Of a DNA stretch of 64,000 bases, positions 41,723 to 51,200 are shown piece after piece. Each line of letters opens with the position of its first letter. Within the stretch, counting starts at the first letter, position 1. Origin of the DNA: Candidatus Symbiopectobacterium endolongispinus. GTDB lineage: Bacteria > Pseudomonadota > Gammaproteobacteria > Enterobacterales > Enterobacteriaceae. The position numbers and the translations under genes are program-made. The stretch lies in NCBI RefSeq assembly GCF_018777385.1, contig NZ_JAFJYB010000001.1, positions 310,001 to 374,000 of the forward strand, written 5' to 3'. Below the pieces are notes generated by a model. The model was given only the letters and a program-made list of their open reading frames with translations. It was not told the DNA's origin and made no database searches.

Positions 41723-41777
41723 GCGGTTTTCGTCTGTTATTTCTTTCTTCTCGTTTCTGACCACAGGTGCTGTACTT

Positions 41778-42062
41778 ATGTTGAATGTTAATGAATATTT
41801 TTCTGGAAAAGTGAAATCTATCGGTTTTGATAGTGACTCCATCGGCCGTGCCAGCGTGGGCGTAATGGGAGCGGGAGAGTACACCTTTGGTACTGGGCAG
41901 CCGGAAGAGATGACCGTGGTGAGCGGTGCGTTGACGGTAAAACTGCCGGGCAGCGATGAATGACAAGTGTTTGGACCCGGTGCCGTATTTTCTGTGCCGG
42001 GCAACAGTGAGTTCTACCTGCAAGTGGCTGAACCGACCTCTTATCTGTGCAAATACCTCTGA
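41778..42062 (+). pseudogene. ppnP: PpnP (YaiE) nucleoside phosphorylase, single Trp-to-stop nonsense
   Basis: PpnP splits nucleosides with phosphate; it is a small single-cupin protein of 94 residues in E. coli. [17 protein letters not shown] at ATG 41778 through [19 protein letters not shown] is conserved. A TGA at 41961-41963 replaces the Trp (codon 62) before [20 protein letters not shown], and the protein would end CKYL at 42062, a total of exactly 94 codons. One substitution (TGG to TGA) is the only lesion, so this loss looks very recent, or the base is an error. Confidence 0.92.
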
Positions 42063-42066
42063 TTTA

Positions 42067-42088
42067 TTGCCCCTGTATGCAGGGGCAA
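42067..42088 (+). terminator. Perfect 9-bp hairpin after ppnP
   Basis: TTGCCCCTG and CAGGGGCAA around TATG, starting 4 bases past the ppnP stop. Not followed by a U run. Confidence 0.5.
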
Positions 42089-42321
42089 CCTCACCTAGCC
42101 AACGGTATCAAAGCACCTTCATCTTGAAAAAACGTCCATAGTCAGGTTTTTATTCGGTCGCAGTGTCGTGCACCCTCGGCGTCGAAGAAACGCTTGTGGT
42201 GACCTATTGAAATTATCACCCTGTGCGCCAGGCCACTCATTGGCTGGGTAAACAGCGAATAACTCGCTCAATATTCATATCTTTTTCTTATATCTATTAA
42301 TAAGCACACTATCCCGGTGAT

Positions 42322-42354
42322 ATCATTTTATTTGATGAAATAAAATGATTTTTT
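42322..42354 (+). terminator. A/T-rich perfect hairpin followed by T run, upstream of the chemoreceptor
   Basis: ATCATTTTATT pairs with AATAAAATGAT over a TGATGA loop, then TTTTT. It sits in the 460-bp gap 42063-42522 between ppnP and the chemoreceptor gene. Could be a terminator for transcripts from upstream, or an attenuator. No further gene is apparent in the gap; the rest is AT-rich. Confidence 0.45.
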
Positions 42355-42522
42355 ATGCCAATCTGGTAATGAACCATGAAGTGCATGTCTTAATGAGTGA
42401 AAAATATCATACTAAGTTCTATTTTCCTGTTATACATCTTCTTTAGCGCCACGATACGCGCTCAAGTTTGATTTTATTCTGCTGTTATAGAATATATGGC
42501 TATCTTCCACTAAGAGTGATTT

Positions 42523-44313
42523 ATGCTGAAAACAACGCGAGCGCGCATATTGGCGGTGTGTGCGTCTATTGTGGTTTTTTCCCTCGCCGTAAATACCTAC
42601 CTGAATTACACCATTGCTAATAATGCGAATGAGTCTTCCATCGAAGATACGCTGGATTCGGTAACCAGTAGTCACAGTCTGGCCATTAGTGACTGGGTGG
42701 CGTCAAAAATTCAGATGATCTACTCCATGAACGACTGGGTATTGACCCATGAGGATCCGATTCCGCTGTTTAAACAGATGGTGTCGGCGGGGAAATTCTT
42801 GAACGTATATATGGGGTACGCTTATGGCACGGCAAAATTTGCCGATCCGGGCGGTATTCCGGCGGATTACAACCCGACAGTACGCCCATGGTACAAGCAG
42901 GCCGTGCAGGTAGGTAAACCGGTTGCCACCACCCCGTATATTGATATGGTGGCCAACAAGCAGATGGTGTCTTTTGTCTCTCCGGTGGTTACGGGTTCCA
43001 GCGTCAAAGGCGTATTGGGCAGTGACGTAACGATGGAAAATGTGATTGCCAACGTGCGATCCATCGACCCGACACCGGCCAGTTTTGGCGTGCTGATAGA
43101 CAAAACCGGTGTGATCATTGCGCACCGGGATGAAAGTCTGACGCTGAAAAATATCACGGATATTGCACTGGGCGTTGTACTCAGCGACTTACTGACCGCC
43201 CAGCATCCGGTGAACGTGGAGATGGGCGGCGCGGAGCGTATGGTGCGGGCGGCCCCGATTGCGGGCACCGACTGGTACATTCTGGTGGCGCTCGACCTGG
43301 CAGAAGCCAAGGCGGGCATGCGTTAACTGCTGACTACGTCGGTGATCACGATGGTGATTATTTCATTACTCGGCTCGCTGGTTGTTGGCGTCATCATTAC
43401 CAAAACCCTTAAACGCCTGCTGCAAGTGCGCGATGCGATGGATGATATCAGCAACGGTAACAACGATTTAAGCCAGCGTTTGCCCGATGAAGGCCATGAT
43501 GAAGTGGCGCAGATTGCCCGCTCATTCAACGTCTTTATCGACAAACTCAGCATGGTGATGATTCAGATTCGTGATATCAGTACCTCGGTGAAAGTGGCCG
43601 TGGATGAAATTTCGTTAGGCAACAACGATCTTTCTGCGCGCACGGAGTCAGCGGCGGCGAGTATTCAACAAACTGCCGCTTCGCTGGAACAAATCTCGGC
43701 GGCGGTCACTGAGTCAGCCAGTTCAGCACAGCATGTGAACGGTCAGGCGCGCATCCTGTCTGAAGATGCCAGAATTGGCGGTAAAGTGGTCTCGGACGTG
43801 ATTGTGACCATGGAAGATATCGTCGCCGCGTCCGGCAAGATCGGCGATATTATCGGTGTGATTGATGGCATTGCTTTCCAAACCAATATTCTGGCGTTGA
43901 ATGCGTCGGTAGAAGCGGCAAGAGCGGGTGAGCAGGGACGTGGTTTTGCCGTGGTTGCTTCTGAAGTGCGCGCGCTGGCGCAACGCAGTGCGCAGGCAGC
44001 CAAAGAGATCAAAACCATGATTGAAGCGACCGTGGTTGGCGTGACCTCTGGCTCTACGCAGGTGCGTCAGGCCAGCAACACCATGCAGGAGATTGTCGGC
44101 GGCGTTTCTACCGTAACCACCGTAATGTCGGAAATTACCCACGCGGCGAATGAGCAGATGCGTGGCATTCAGGAGATCAACAAGGCGATGGCGCAGTTGG
44201 ATTCCATGGTGCAGCAAAACGCGGCGCTGGTGCAGGAATCGACAGCGGCTACCGAAGCCCTGTTGGCGCAAACGGAAGAGCTGCACTCCACGGTCTGGCA
44301 CTTCAAGGTGTAA
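42523..44313 (+). pseudogene. Methyl-accepting chemotaxis protein with dCache domain, single nonsense codon
   Basis: A chemoreceptor of 596 residues if read through. N-terminal membrane helix (ILAVCASIVVFSLAVNTYL), periplasmic dCache domain (about 35-270) with YNPTVRPWYKQA, TTPYIDM and VLGSDV, which fit the amino-acid-sensing dCache motif (Arg, Trp, Tyr, Asp), second membrane segment ([19 protein letters not shown]), HAMP, and a signalling domain with the conserved hairpin tip ([32 protein letters not shown], quoted as [11 protein letters not shown] and [16 protein letters not shown]). TAA at 43324-43326 (codon 268, between dCache and membrane helix 2) breaks it. The frame itself is intact from end to end. 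No NWETF-type CheR-binding tail. No other motility gene is in the window. Confidence 0.9.
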
Positions 44314-44334
44314 TGCCTGGAGATAAGAACATGA

Positions 44335-44354
44335 AGAGCGCCGCAAGGCGCTCT
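44335..44354 (+). terminator. Perfect 8-bp hairpin after the chemoreceptor
   Basis: AGAGCGCC and GGCGCTCT with a GCAA tetraloop, starting 22 bases after the stop. No T run follows. GCAA tetraloops are very stable. Confidence 0.5.
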
Positions 44355-44380
44355 GACTGATGACCAACCCAGTTTACCCC

Positions 44381-44468
44381 CTCGTCATCCTCGGCGAAAG
44401 ACGGGGATCTCTGTGAGACGAAACGCGTTTACTGACCAGAGATTCCGGCCTTCGCGGGAATGACGGAG
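44381..44468. repeat. Long imperfect palindromic repeat (REP-like, about 90 bp)
   Basis: A 33-base left arm (44381-44413) and a 32-base right arm (44437-44468), separated by about 23 bases, are imperfect inverted copies. Key words are CTCGTCATCC and GGGATCTCTG on the left, and CAGAGATTCC and GAATGACGGAG on the right. The DNA would fold into a long hairpin. The wording recalls the GTCATTCCCGCG-type palindromic repeat scattered in many proteobacterial genomes. Not part of any open frame. Confidence 0.6.
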
Positions 44469-44515
44469 GTGGGTGGGAATGACTGTTTGAGGTCGATGTG
44501 TCAGACGCTCTATTT

Positions 44516-44845
44516 TTACGCTAGTTTAATCAGCACCATTCCCAGTATCAGCAGCCCCAATCCAATCCAGCCGCTTTTGTTGAGTCGCTGGCCGAACAAT
44601 ATCCACCCGGCTGCCATGGTAGCTGCAATATCAAATCCTCCCCACAGCGCGTAAGCGACAGTGAGATCGATACCCTTTACATCTTGCCCCAGAGCACTAA
44701 ATGTGGCCAATACGCTTATCAGTGATAACATCCCAAGCCACACGTTGCGAAAGCCGTCCGACAGTTTAAGGAAAATGTTGGCGGCAATCTCCAATACAAT
44801 TGCCAGGCCCAGGAACGCCGCATGCTGCCATTCAAACGGTAACAT
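44516..44845 (-). CDS. mdtI: MdtI, small multidrug resistance (SMR) subunit, spermidine export
   Basis: A 109-residue four-helix inner-membrane protein, partner of MdtJ. The sequence ([59 protein letters not shown]) matches E. coli MdtI along its whole length. The essential SMR Glu lies in the first helix (IVLEIAAN). One oddity is Asp in GGFDIAAT, where E. coli has Gly in a membrane helix; its effect is unknown. Its ATG overlaps the mdtJ gene end by 14 bases, so translation is coupled. Confidence 0.92.
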   Translation of the reverse strand: MLPFEWQHAAFLGLAIVLEIAANIFLKLSDGFRNVWLGMLSLISVLATFSALGQDVKGIDLTVAYALWGGFDIAATMAAGWILFGQRLNKSGWIGLGLLILGMVLIKLA

Positions 44846-45200
44846 GATGGTTTCCTCGCGTTGTATTGGCCGCAGGGGCTTTACGTACGCCCGATTTCAC
44901 CAGCAGGATACCCACCAACAATATTGCCAGCCCGATGACTTTTAACACTGAAAGGGATTCATCAAACAGCATGACGCTAAACAACGTGATAAAGATAATA
45001 CCGATACCTTCCCACAATGCATAAGCCACGCCCATTGCAACGCGCTTTATGGCGATCGATAGCAAAAGGTAGGAGAGTGCAATCATGCCATACATCACCA
45101 TATGTCTCAGCGGGTTACCGCTGAGGCTGGCGTATTTCATACTCAGCGTGCCGATAATTTCTGCCGCAATCGCGCAGGCTAAAAAGATCCAGTAAATCAT
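44832..45200 (-). CDS. mdtJ: MdtJ, small multidrug resistance subunit, spermidine export
   Basis: A 122-residue protein with four membrane helices; the key SMR Glu is in [10 protein letters not shown] (residue 14). Start [14 protein letters not shown] at 45200 matches E. coli MdtJ and follows a purine-rich GGGAGA about 7 bases upstream. The frame is open further upstream, but that part lies in the structured leader and does not look like SMR sequence. MdtI and MdtJ form a complex that exports spermidine. In E. coli the operon is induced by spermidine through a leader. First gene of the pair. Confidence 0.92.
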   Translation of the reverse strand: MIYWIFLACAIAAEIIGTLSMKYASLSGNPLRHMVMYGMIALSYLLLSIAIKRVAMGVAYALWEGIGIIFITLFSVMLFDESLSVLKVIGLAILLVGILLVKSGVRKAPAANTTRGNHHVTV

Positions 45201-45229
45201 TATGTTTCTCCCTGAGAGGGTGACTCGTA

Positions 45230-45305
45230 GCATCTGGGTAATGCCCGGCGATGTCCCCCGTGAAAACAGGGCACAGCGATACCGCAGAGATCGACTCCCA
45301 GATGC
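45230..45305 (-). promoter_or_regulatory. Structured mdtJI leader RNA (candidate)
   Basis: Upstream of mdtJ, GCATCTGGG (45297-45305 on the minus strand) and CCCAGATGC (45230-45238) form a perfect 9-bp closing stem. The enclosed 58 bases fold further: CGCTGTGCCCTG against CGGGGGACATCG gives about 9 of 12 pairs with a TTTTCA loop. It lies 29-105 bases before the ATG. A spermidine-responsive leader with a short upstream frame is known for E. coli mdtJI; whether this is equivalent is inference. Confidence 0.45.
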
Positions 45306-45685
45306 GATAAAGAGGAGGCTCAGCAGACAAACGCGCAAGAGTGCGTTGCCATCGCTGAATTCAGAGAGAAACCTAAAGTTCGCTACACCAGTGGTGCTCA
45401 CTGGCAAGAATGGCTGAAAGGAATAGCATGTAGATGGAAGTAATGATGGTTTTGTTTTGTATTTTCTTCATGATGATTCTGTATTACCCGCCGCAAATAA
45501 TGCGATTTGTCCACATTCCTCGAAATTAAAAGAATATTATGCTGGTGTATTTGTAGCATGCCTTATAGGGGAAAGCAAACCTACACTCGGCTTGAGTGTG
45601 TGCCATTAGGTGTTGGTGCAGACAGACTCTGCACCGTAGTTGGTGGCCAAACAGGCTGTGCCACTGAGGCTTACTGGAATAAGGG
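45306..45685. other. 380-bp intergenic region with two small hairpins
   Basis: Between the mdtJ leader and the Nudix gene. ACACTC-GGCTT-GAGTGT lies at 45583-45599 and GGTGCAG-ACAGACT-CTGCACC at 45615-45635, both perfect stems, possibly terminators of the Nudix gene (transcribed minus) or remnants of a small RNA. No convincing coding frame. The mdtJI promoter should be at the low-coordinate end. Confidence 0.35.
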
Positions 45686-46159
45686 CTAAGCGTCCAACGG
45701 CATCCGTAACAAGGGATGTGGCTGCTGTTCAGCAAAGTAACGATGAATGTGATTCAGGATGTCGCGCTGGCCGGGGAAGGGCAACATCTGGGCCGCTTCC
45801 TCAAAGGTAGCCCAATGGAATTCGATGTGCTCGGCATTAAGCACAATGTCAGCGTCGGCAGCGACATAAGCCACGAACACCGGTACCAGCGTCAGGCCAT
45901 TGTTATCAGCTTCGTAAAACTGCTCGCAGCGATCCGCTGAGTAGAGATCGGCTAACTGCAATCCCGTCTCTTCTTTCGCTTCACGTCGCGCCGTTTGCCA
46001 CGCGCTCTCACCGGCTTCAATACCACCAGCTATTTGGCACCACTGCCCTGGCTGGGTGTGGCCGTTGCGGCGCAGCAGCAGGACTTGATATCCAGCCTGC
46101 GCCGGGCGCAGTACATAAAGCGCTATGGAAAAGCAGCGGACCGGAATCTCATGTCGCAT
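45686..46159 (-). CDS. Nudix hydrolase
   Basis: A 157-residue cytoplasmic pyrophosphohydrolase. The Nudix box G-x5-E-x7-REUxEE-x-GU is perfect: GGIEAGESAWQTARREAKEETGL (quoted in parts as GGIEAGESAWQ and TARREAKEETGL, residues about 44-66). The start MRHEIPVRCFSIALYVLR and the end are normal. Substrate cannot be judged; it is not one of the well-known E. coli Nud enzymes at high identity. Its start is 25 bases from the rdgC stop, in the same direction, so it may be co-transcribed with rdgC. Confidence 0.85.
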   Translation of the reverse strand: MRHEIPVRCFSIALYVLRPAQAGYQVLLLRRNGHTQPGQWCQIAGGIEAGESAWQTARREAKEETGLQLADLYSADRCEQFYEADNNGLTLVPVFVAYVAADADIVLNAEHIEFHWATFEEAAQMLPFPGQRDILNHIHRYFAEQQPHPLLRMPLDA

Positions 46160-46183
46160 AACGCACTCTCTTCCCTGTTTTGT

Positions 46184-47095
46184 TTAGCGCTGCGCTTCGC
46201 CGCCCAACGCCTCAACCAGATTGATCGTTAGCGCGGAAAGCTCGCTGGTCATCAGAATAAAATCGGCATCAAAGCGTTGAGCCACATCGTCCCTGTCGAT
46301 ATCGTCGTTCTGCTCACGCAGCGTATCGGCAAACTTCAGCCGTTTCAGCGTTCCATCTTCTGCCAGTATCAGTTGGATGCGTTCCTGCCAGTCGAGGGCA
46401 AGTTTGGTTACTACTTTACCTTTTTCGATATGCACGGCTATTTCATCACTTACCAGATCTTGCTTCTTACAGCGGATCACACCGCCGTCTTCCAAAATCG
46501 CTTTCAATTCGGCTTCGTCTTGCAGGGTGAAACCGGCTGGCACATCGCCAGAGCGCACCCATTCGGTCAGGGTAAGTTCAATAGGGTTTTCCAGCGCCAA
46601 GGGCACCACGAGCAGTGAGCCAAAGGTTTTGCGCAACAGCGCCAGCGTATCTTCGGCTTTCTTAGCGCTGGCAGCATCAACCATAATCAACTGATTAACG
46701 GTATCAATCCATAGCCACACCTGGCTGAAACGGCTGAAGGCGCGCGGCAGCAGCGTATGCAGCACTTCATCCTTCAGGGTGTCTTTTTCGGTTTTTTTCA
46801 GTTTGCGGTGTTGTTCGGCTTCTAGTTTGTCGATTTTGGCCTGGAGCGCCTGCTTAATCACCGGAGACGGCAACATCTTTTCTTCTTTGCGTGCGCAGAG
46901 CAGCAGTTGGCCGTTAACGCTGTGGGTCAGTGCATCGCTGTGTGCGCCCATCGGGGATACCCAACCGGTGCGAGAGAGATCCTGGCTCCCGCAGGGGGTA
47001 AAGGCGAACTCACTTAACTGTTTTTCTAACGCATCAGTAGAAAGGGTGATATCGCGGTTCAGGCGATAAATAATAACATTTTTAAACCACAACAT
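46184..47095 (-). CDS. rdgC: RdgC, recombination-associated nucleoid protein
   Basis: RdgC forms a ring around DNA and limits RecA filament formation. The protein has exactly 303 residues as in E. coli, with [39 protein letters not shown] (split: [11 protein letters not shown] and THSVNGQLL) and an end [16 protein letters not shown]. No lesion. It is divergent from mak, as in E. coli. Confidence 0.95.
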   Translation of the reverse strand: MLWFKNVIIYRLNRDITLSTDALEKQLSEFAFTPCGSQDLSRTGWVSPMGAHSDALTHSVNGQLLLCARKEEKMLPSPVIKQALQAKIDKLEAEQHRKLKKTEKDTLKDEVLHTLLPRAFSRFSQVWLWIDTVNQLIMVDAASAKKAEDTLALLRKTFGSLLVVPLALENPIELTLTEWVRSGDVPAGFTLQDEAELKAILEDGGVIRCKKQDLVSDEIAVHIEKGKVVTKLALDWQERIQLILAEDGTLKRLKFADTLREQNDDIDRDDVAQRFDADFILMTSELSALTINLVEALGGEAQR

Positions 47096-47284
47096 GGTGT
47101 TATCCCTGGCGGTGCGTGCGCGGCACGCGGATGAAAAGGGGAGGGACGCATCATAGCGGATTTGGCGTGCAAGTGCAGCGCGTAATGGTGGTTACGTATA
47201 CACTGGAATAAAGTTACCTTGTGCCATGTTATTGAAAACTGTGATATTCACTCATGAATTATGGGAATTTTCTGAGGGGGCGCT

Positions 47285-48175
47285 GTGCGTATTGGAATTG
47301 ATTTGGGTGGAACCAAAACGGAGGTCATCGCACTGGGGGATCGCGGCGAAACGCTGTACCGCCATCGTCTGCCGACGCCCCGCGATGACTATCAGGGAAC
47401 ATTGAACACCATTGCTACGCTGGTTAACGAAGCCGAAAAGGCAACTGGCATGACCGGGAGCGTCGGCGTGGGGATTCCAGGCACCCTGTCACCGCTGTCC
47501 CACCACGTAAAAAACGCCAATTCGGTGTGGTTGAACGATCAGCCGTTGGATAACGATCTCTCCGCACTGTTGCAGCGTCCGGTGCGCCTCGCCAATGACG
47601 CCAACTGTCTGGCGGTGTCTGAAGCGGTGGGCGGTGCCGGACTTGATGTAGTGTTTGCCATTATTATCGGTACCGGCTGTGGCGCGGGCATTGCGCTCAA
47701 CGGACGAGCTCATGCAGGACGCAACGGAATCGCTGGCGAATGGGGGCATAACCCATTGCCTTGGCAGAATGAGCAAGAACGCCAGTTTGCGCAGACTGTG
47801 CCTTGCTATTGTGGTCAAAGCGGATGCATTGAAACCTTATTTCCGGCACCGGTTTCGCTGCCGACTATCGCCATGTCACGAGCCATGCCTGTAACGGGGA
47901 AACCATTGTTTCATTGGCGCGTCAGGGAGATAGCGCCGCAGAACAAGCACTGCAACGCTATGAGCAACGTCTGGCCAAATCCATTGCACACGTGATCAAT
48001 TTAGTGGATCCGGACGTCGTGGTGTTGGGGGGGCGGGATGAGCAATGTCCCGCGTTTTTATCAGACTCTGCCCGCGCTGATTACCCCTTGGATCTTTGGT
48101 CAGGAGTGCACCACACCGATTCGTCAGGCCACCCACGGTGATTCCAGCGGTGTACGCGGTGCAGCCGCAGCATAA
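47285..48175 (+). pseudogene. mak: Mak (YajF) fructokinase/mannokinase, two frameshifts
   Basis: A ROK-family sugar kinase phosphorylating fructose or mannose with [22 protein letters not shown] is the ATP-binding start; [14 protein letters not shown] and [15 protein letters not shown], then WGHNPLP and [11 protein letters not shown] (ROK zinc motif) are in frame. Just after, near 47842, the frame shifts; [17 protein letters not shown] follows in another frame to DPDVVVLGG. An extra G in the seven-G run 48027-48033 then shifts it again; [16 protein letters not shown] and [14 protein letters not shown], ending at 48173-48175, restore a normal length. Both lesions are single-base. Confidence 0.9.
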
Positions 48176-48197
48176 CGCGCCTACGCATGTGTAAGCA

Positions 48198-48220
48198 GAG
48201 CGCTACAGGGCGTAGCGCTC
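48198..48220. terminator. Perfect 9-bp hairpin at the sbcC end
   Basis: GAGCGCTAC and GTAGCGCTC over a 5-base loop, overlapping the sbcC stop (48203-48205) and lying 23 bases past the mak stop. Likely bidirectional terminator for the converging genes. Confidence 0.5.
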
Positions 48221-51200
48221 ATCAAGCTGACTCACGCCCAATCCATTCACCTTTTTGACCTTGATTTGCGTGGAGATACGCGCTTTTATCGCCTCTACGT
48301 GGCTGATAACGCCAATGGTTTTGCCGGTGGCATTGAGGTTATCCAGCGCATCCAGTGCGCTGTCCAGCGTATCCGCATCCAACGTGCCGAACCCTTCATC
48401 CAGAAACAGCGAATCGATACGGGTTTTGTTGCTCACCAGATCGGAGAGTGCCAACGCTAGCGCCAGACTGACCAAAAAGCTCTCACCGCCCGACAGGGTG
48501 CGGGTATCGCGCACTGCATCGGCCTGCCAGGTATCGAGCACATGCAGACCAAGCTCATCATCGGTTTTACGCTGTAGCTGATAACGACCGTGTAGGCGGG
48601 CAAGGCGCAGGTTGGCCAGATACACCAGATGATCGAGCGTTAATCCCTGAGCGAACTTACGAAATTTATCACCGCTTTGCGAGCCAATAAGATCGTTGAG
48701 GCAGCTCCAGTCGGCATACTGTTGGCTCTGTTGCTCGATCTCCTGTAGTAGCGCTTGCTGTTTATCCCGTTGTATCTCATCGTTGCGTAGCTGTTGCTGG
48801 CATTCACCTTGTTGATAGAGATTGGTTTTCAGTGCGCTATCAAGCTGTTCCAGCCGTTGTTCAGGCGTTGCGGCCGCGTCGTCCTCCGGCACGGTTTCCG
48901 GGCGCTGGGCCAGATGCGTGTTCAACGCGACGGTGGCCTGTTGTAGCAGTGCTTTGGTTTCCGTGACGGCCTGACGTACTGCGTCGAGTTTGGTACGCAG
49001 CGCCTGACGCGTGTCGTCATCCAACAGTGCCTGCTGGAACGCGGTTTCATCAATAAAGGGGCTGTGCGCCAAGGCCGTCGCAAACTGGACTGAGGCTTGC
49101 AGTTCCGCGTCTACACAGTGTTCGCGGTGTGCGCGTTGCCCGGCCAATTCTCCCGCTAATTGGGCGAGCTGTGCCGCTGCGTCTTGCAGCGTGACAGCTA
49201 ACTTATCAACGCGCTGCTGATGTTGTTCGCTATGCTGCCGCCATTCCTGACGCACCTGCTGTGTGTCACGATCGCCAAACAGGGCGTGGCGTTGTTGCTG
49301 CGAGGCTGCTAGCTGTTTTTCCCCGTCCTTCCATTGTGTCTGCTGTAGTGTGGCGCTGGCATCGAGTGCCTGTAATGCTTTTTCCCGCTCCTGCACGGTT
49401 GCATACAGTGAAGCCAGCGTGTTGTCATCCTGCTGCAACTGCTGTTCGGTCGTTTTCCAACGCTCCGCTTCGGCGGCACGTTCCGCCAGCCAGTGCTGTT
49501 GTTCGGCAAGGGCAGGCGGGACCAACGTGTAGGGCGCGAGCGCAGCGGCGAGTGTTTCTTGCTGTATTGTCAGTGCTGCGGTGAGCTGTTGCTGTTTGTG
49601 TGCGGCCTCGGCAAGCCCTTCCCGGTGCGCCTGAATACGCTGTTGCAGCAGGGCAAGCTGCTGTTCTGTTTCCTGACGTTGCTGCTGCGCCGTAGTCAGT
49701 GAATCCTTACTTTCTTGCCAACTGCGTTGCCGTTTTTCTTGCGCTTCTATCTGGCTAAACAGGGTATCTGCTTCGCGATCGCAGGCGGTCAGCCACTCGG
49801 CAATCTCTTGTTCCTGCTCGGGCGTGAAGGTTACGTGTAAATGCTCACTCACCTGTTGCCAAGCGGTATAGCGCGTTTGGTATAGCTTTTCCTGTTCGGC
49901 CCGCTCGGCTTGAAGTTCGTCACGCTGTTTTGCCAATGCGGCGAGCGCACCTTCGCACTGTGCCAATTCACTGCGCGCCTGCTGGCATTGCGTGCGCAGT
50001 TGTGCCATACGCACTTGTGTCTCGGACGCGGTTTGCGCCAGCGTTTGATACTCCGCGATCGCCGGATGGTGCGTGGAGCCACACAGCGGACAGGCCTCTC
50101 CCGGTTGTAACTGTGTGCGTTCAGCCTCCAGCTTGACGATGCGCTGTTCAAGCTTGACGCAGCGCTCGACATCGTTCAGTTGCTGCTCCAGACGCTGACA
50201 GTCCGTGCGTTGCGCGTTATTACTCTGCGTGTCGGCCTGAAAACGCTGGTCCAGCGTGAGCCATTTGCTAGCGCTATTTTGCTGCTGTTGACGTATGTTG
50301 CTGAGTGCTTGTGTTAATTCTCCAAACTGCCTCCGTGCTTGCCGTGCACGCTGGTGCGCCGCGTAACGCTCACGCAAACCGGCAATCGGATTCGCCGTTT
50401 CTGACTGTTGCCACACCTGTTGCTGCTGTTCGCATTGGCGCTGCAAGCTGTCATAGCGTTGCCGCTGTGCTCTACGCTGTTCGCTTAGCCCCACCTGCTT
50501 GCGCGTCATCGCTTGTTCATCGTTGTTCAGGCGCTGCTTCTGCGTATCCACAGCGGTCAGTTCCTCTGACAGGCGCTGTTGTTCCTGGAATGCCGCGCGC
50601 CACGCGCCAAGTTGTTCACCCCAGTGACGGTGATGGGGATGCTGCTGCTGGTAATTGAGTCGGGTTTCACGCTGGGTTTGCAGGGTATCTTGCTGGCGAA
50701 GCAGGTCTGCCAGTTGCCGCTGCTCGTTATCACGCTGCGTTTGTGTTTGGCTCAACGCCAGGCGGTGCTGGGCACAGCGTTCCCTTTGGCTAGCGATGTG
50801 CTGATCGAGCGGTATCACCTGCTGCTCGATCAGCGTTTCTTCCTGCTGGCGTGCGGCATTCTGTTGTTGCTGTGCCTGTTGCGCTTGCAGCAACAACTGC
50901 TGTTGCTGCTGATGTGCAGTCTGGCCGGCGGTGTGCTGCTGGGTTAACTCGCTTTCACGCGTTTGTGCAGCAACCCGTGCTAATTGAGTACGTTCGCGCT
51001 CGCGCTGTAAGGGGCGCAATTTTTCTGCGGGCTCGTCACGTTCCAGCCGCAATCGATCGGACTCGGCGTCACGTTGTGCCTGCTCGACGGCCTCGGCCTG
51101 TTGCTGCTTTTGGCGTAAGTCCTGCTGAATAAGCCGTCCTTGAGCCAGCCATTGCTGGTGTGTCAGTGCTTGCTTACGTTTTTCCCGTAACCGTTGTTCT

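Noticed and set aside
45200-45310. mdtJ leader as a yybP-ykoY (manganese) or mini-ykkC (guanidine) riboswitch
   Set aside because: The conserved loop words of those classes (for example the ACGR-loop hairpin pair of mini-ykkC) were not found; only a generic long hairpin is supported.
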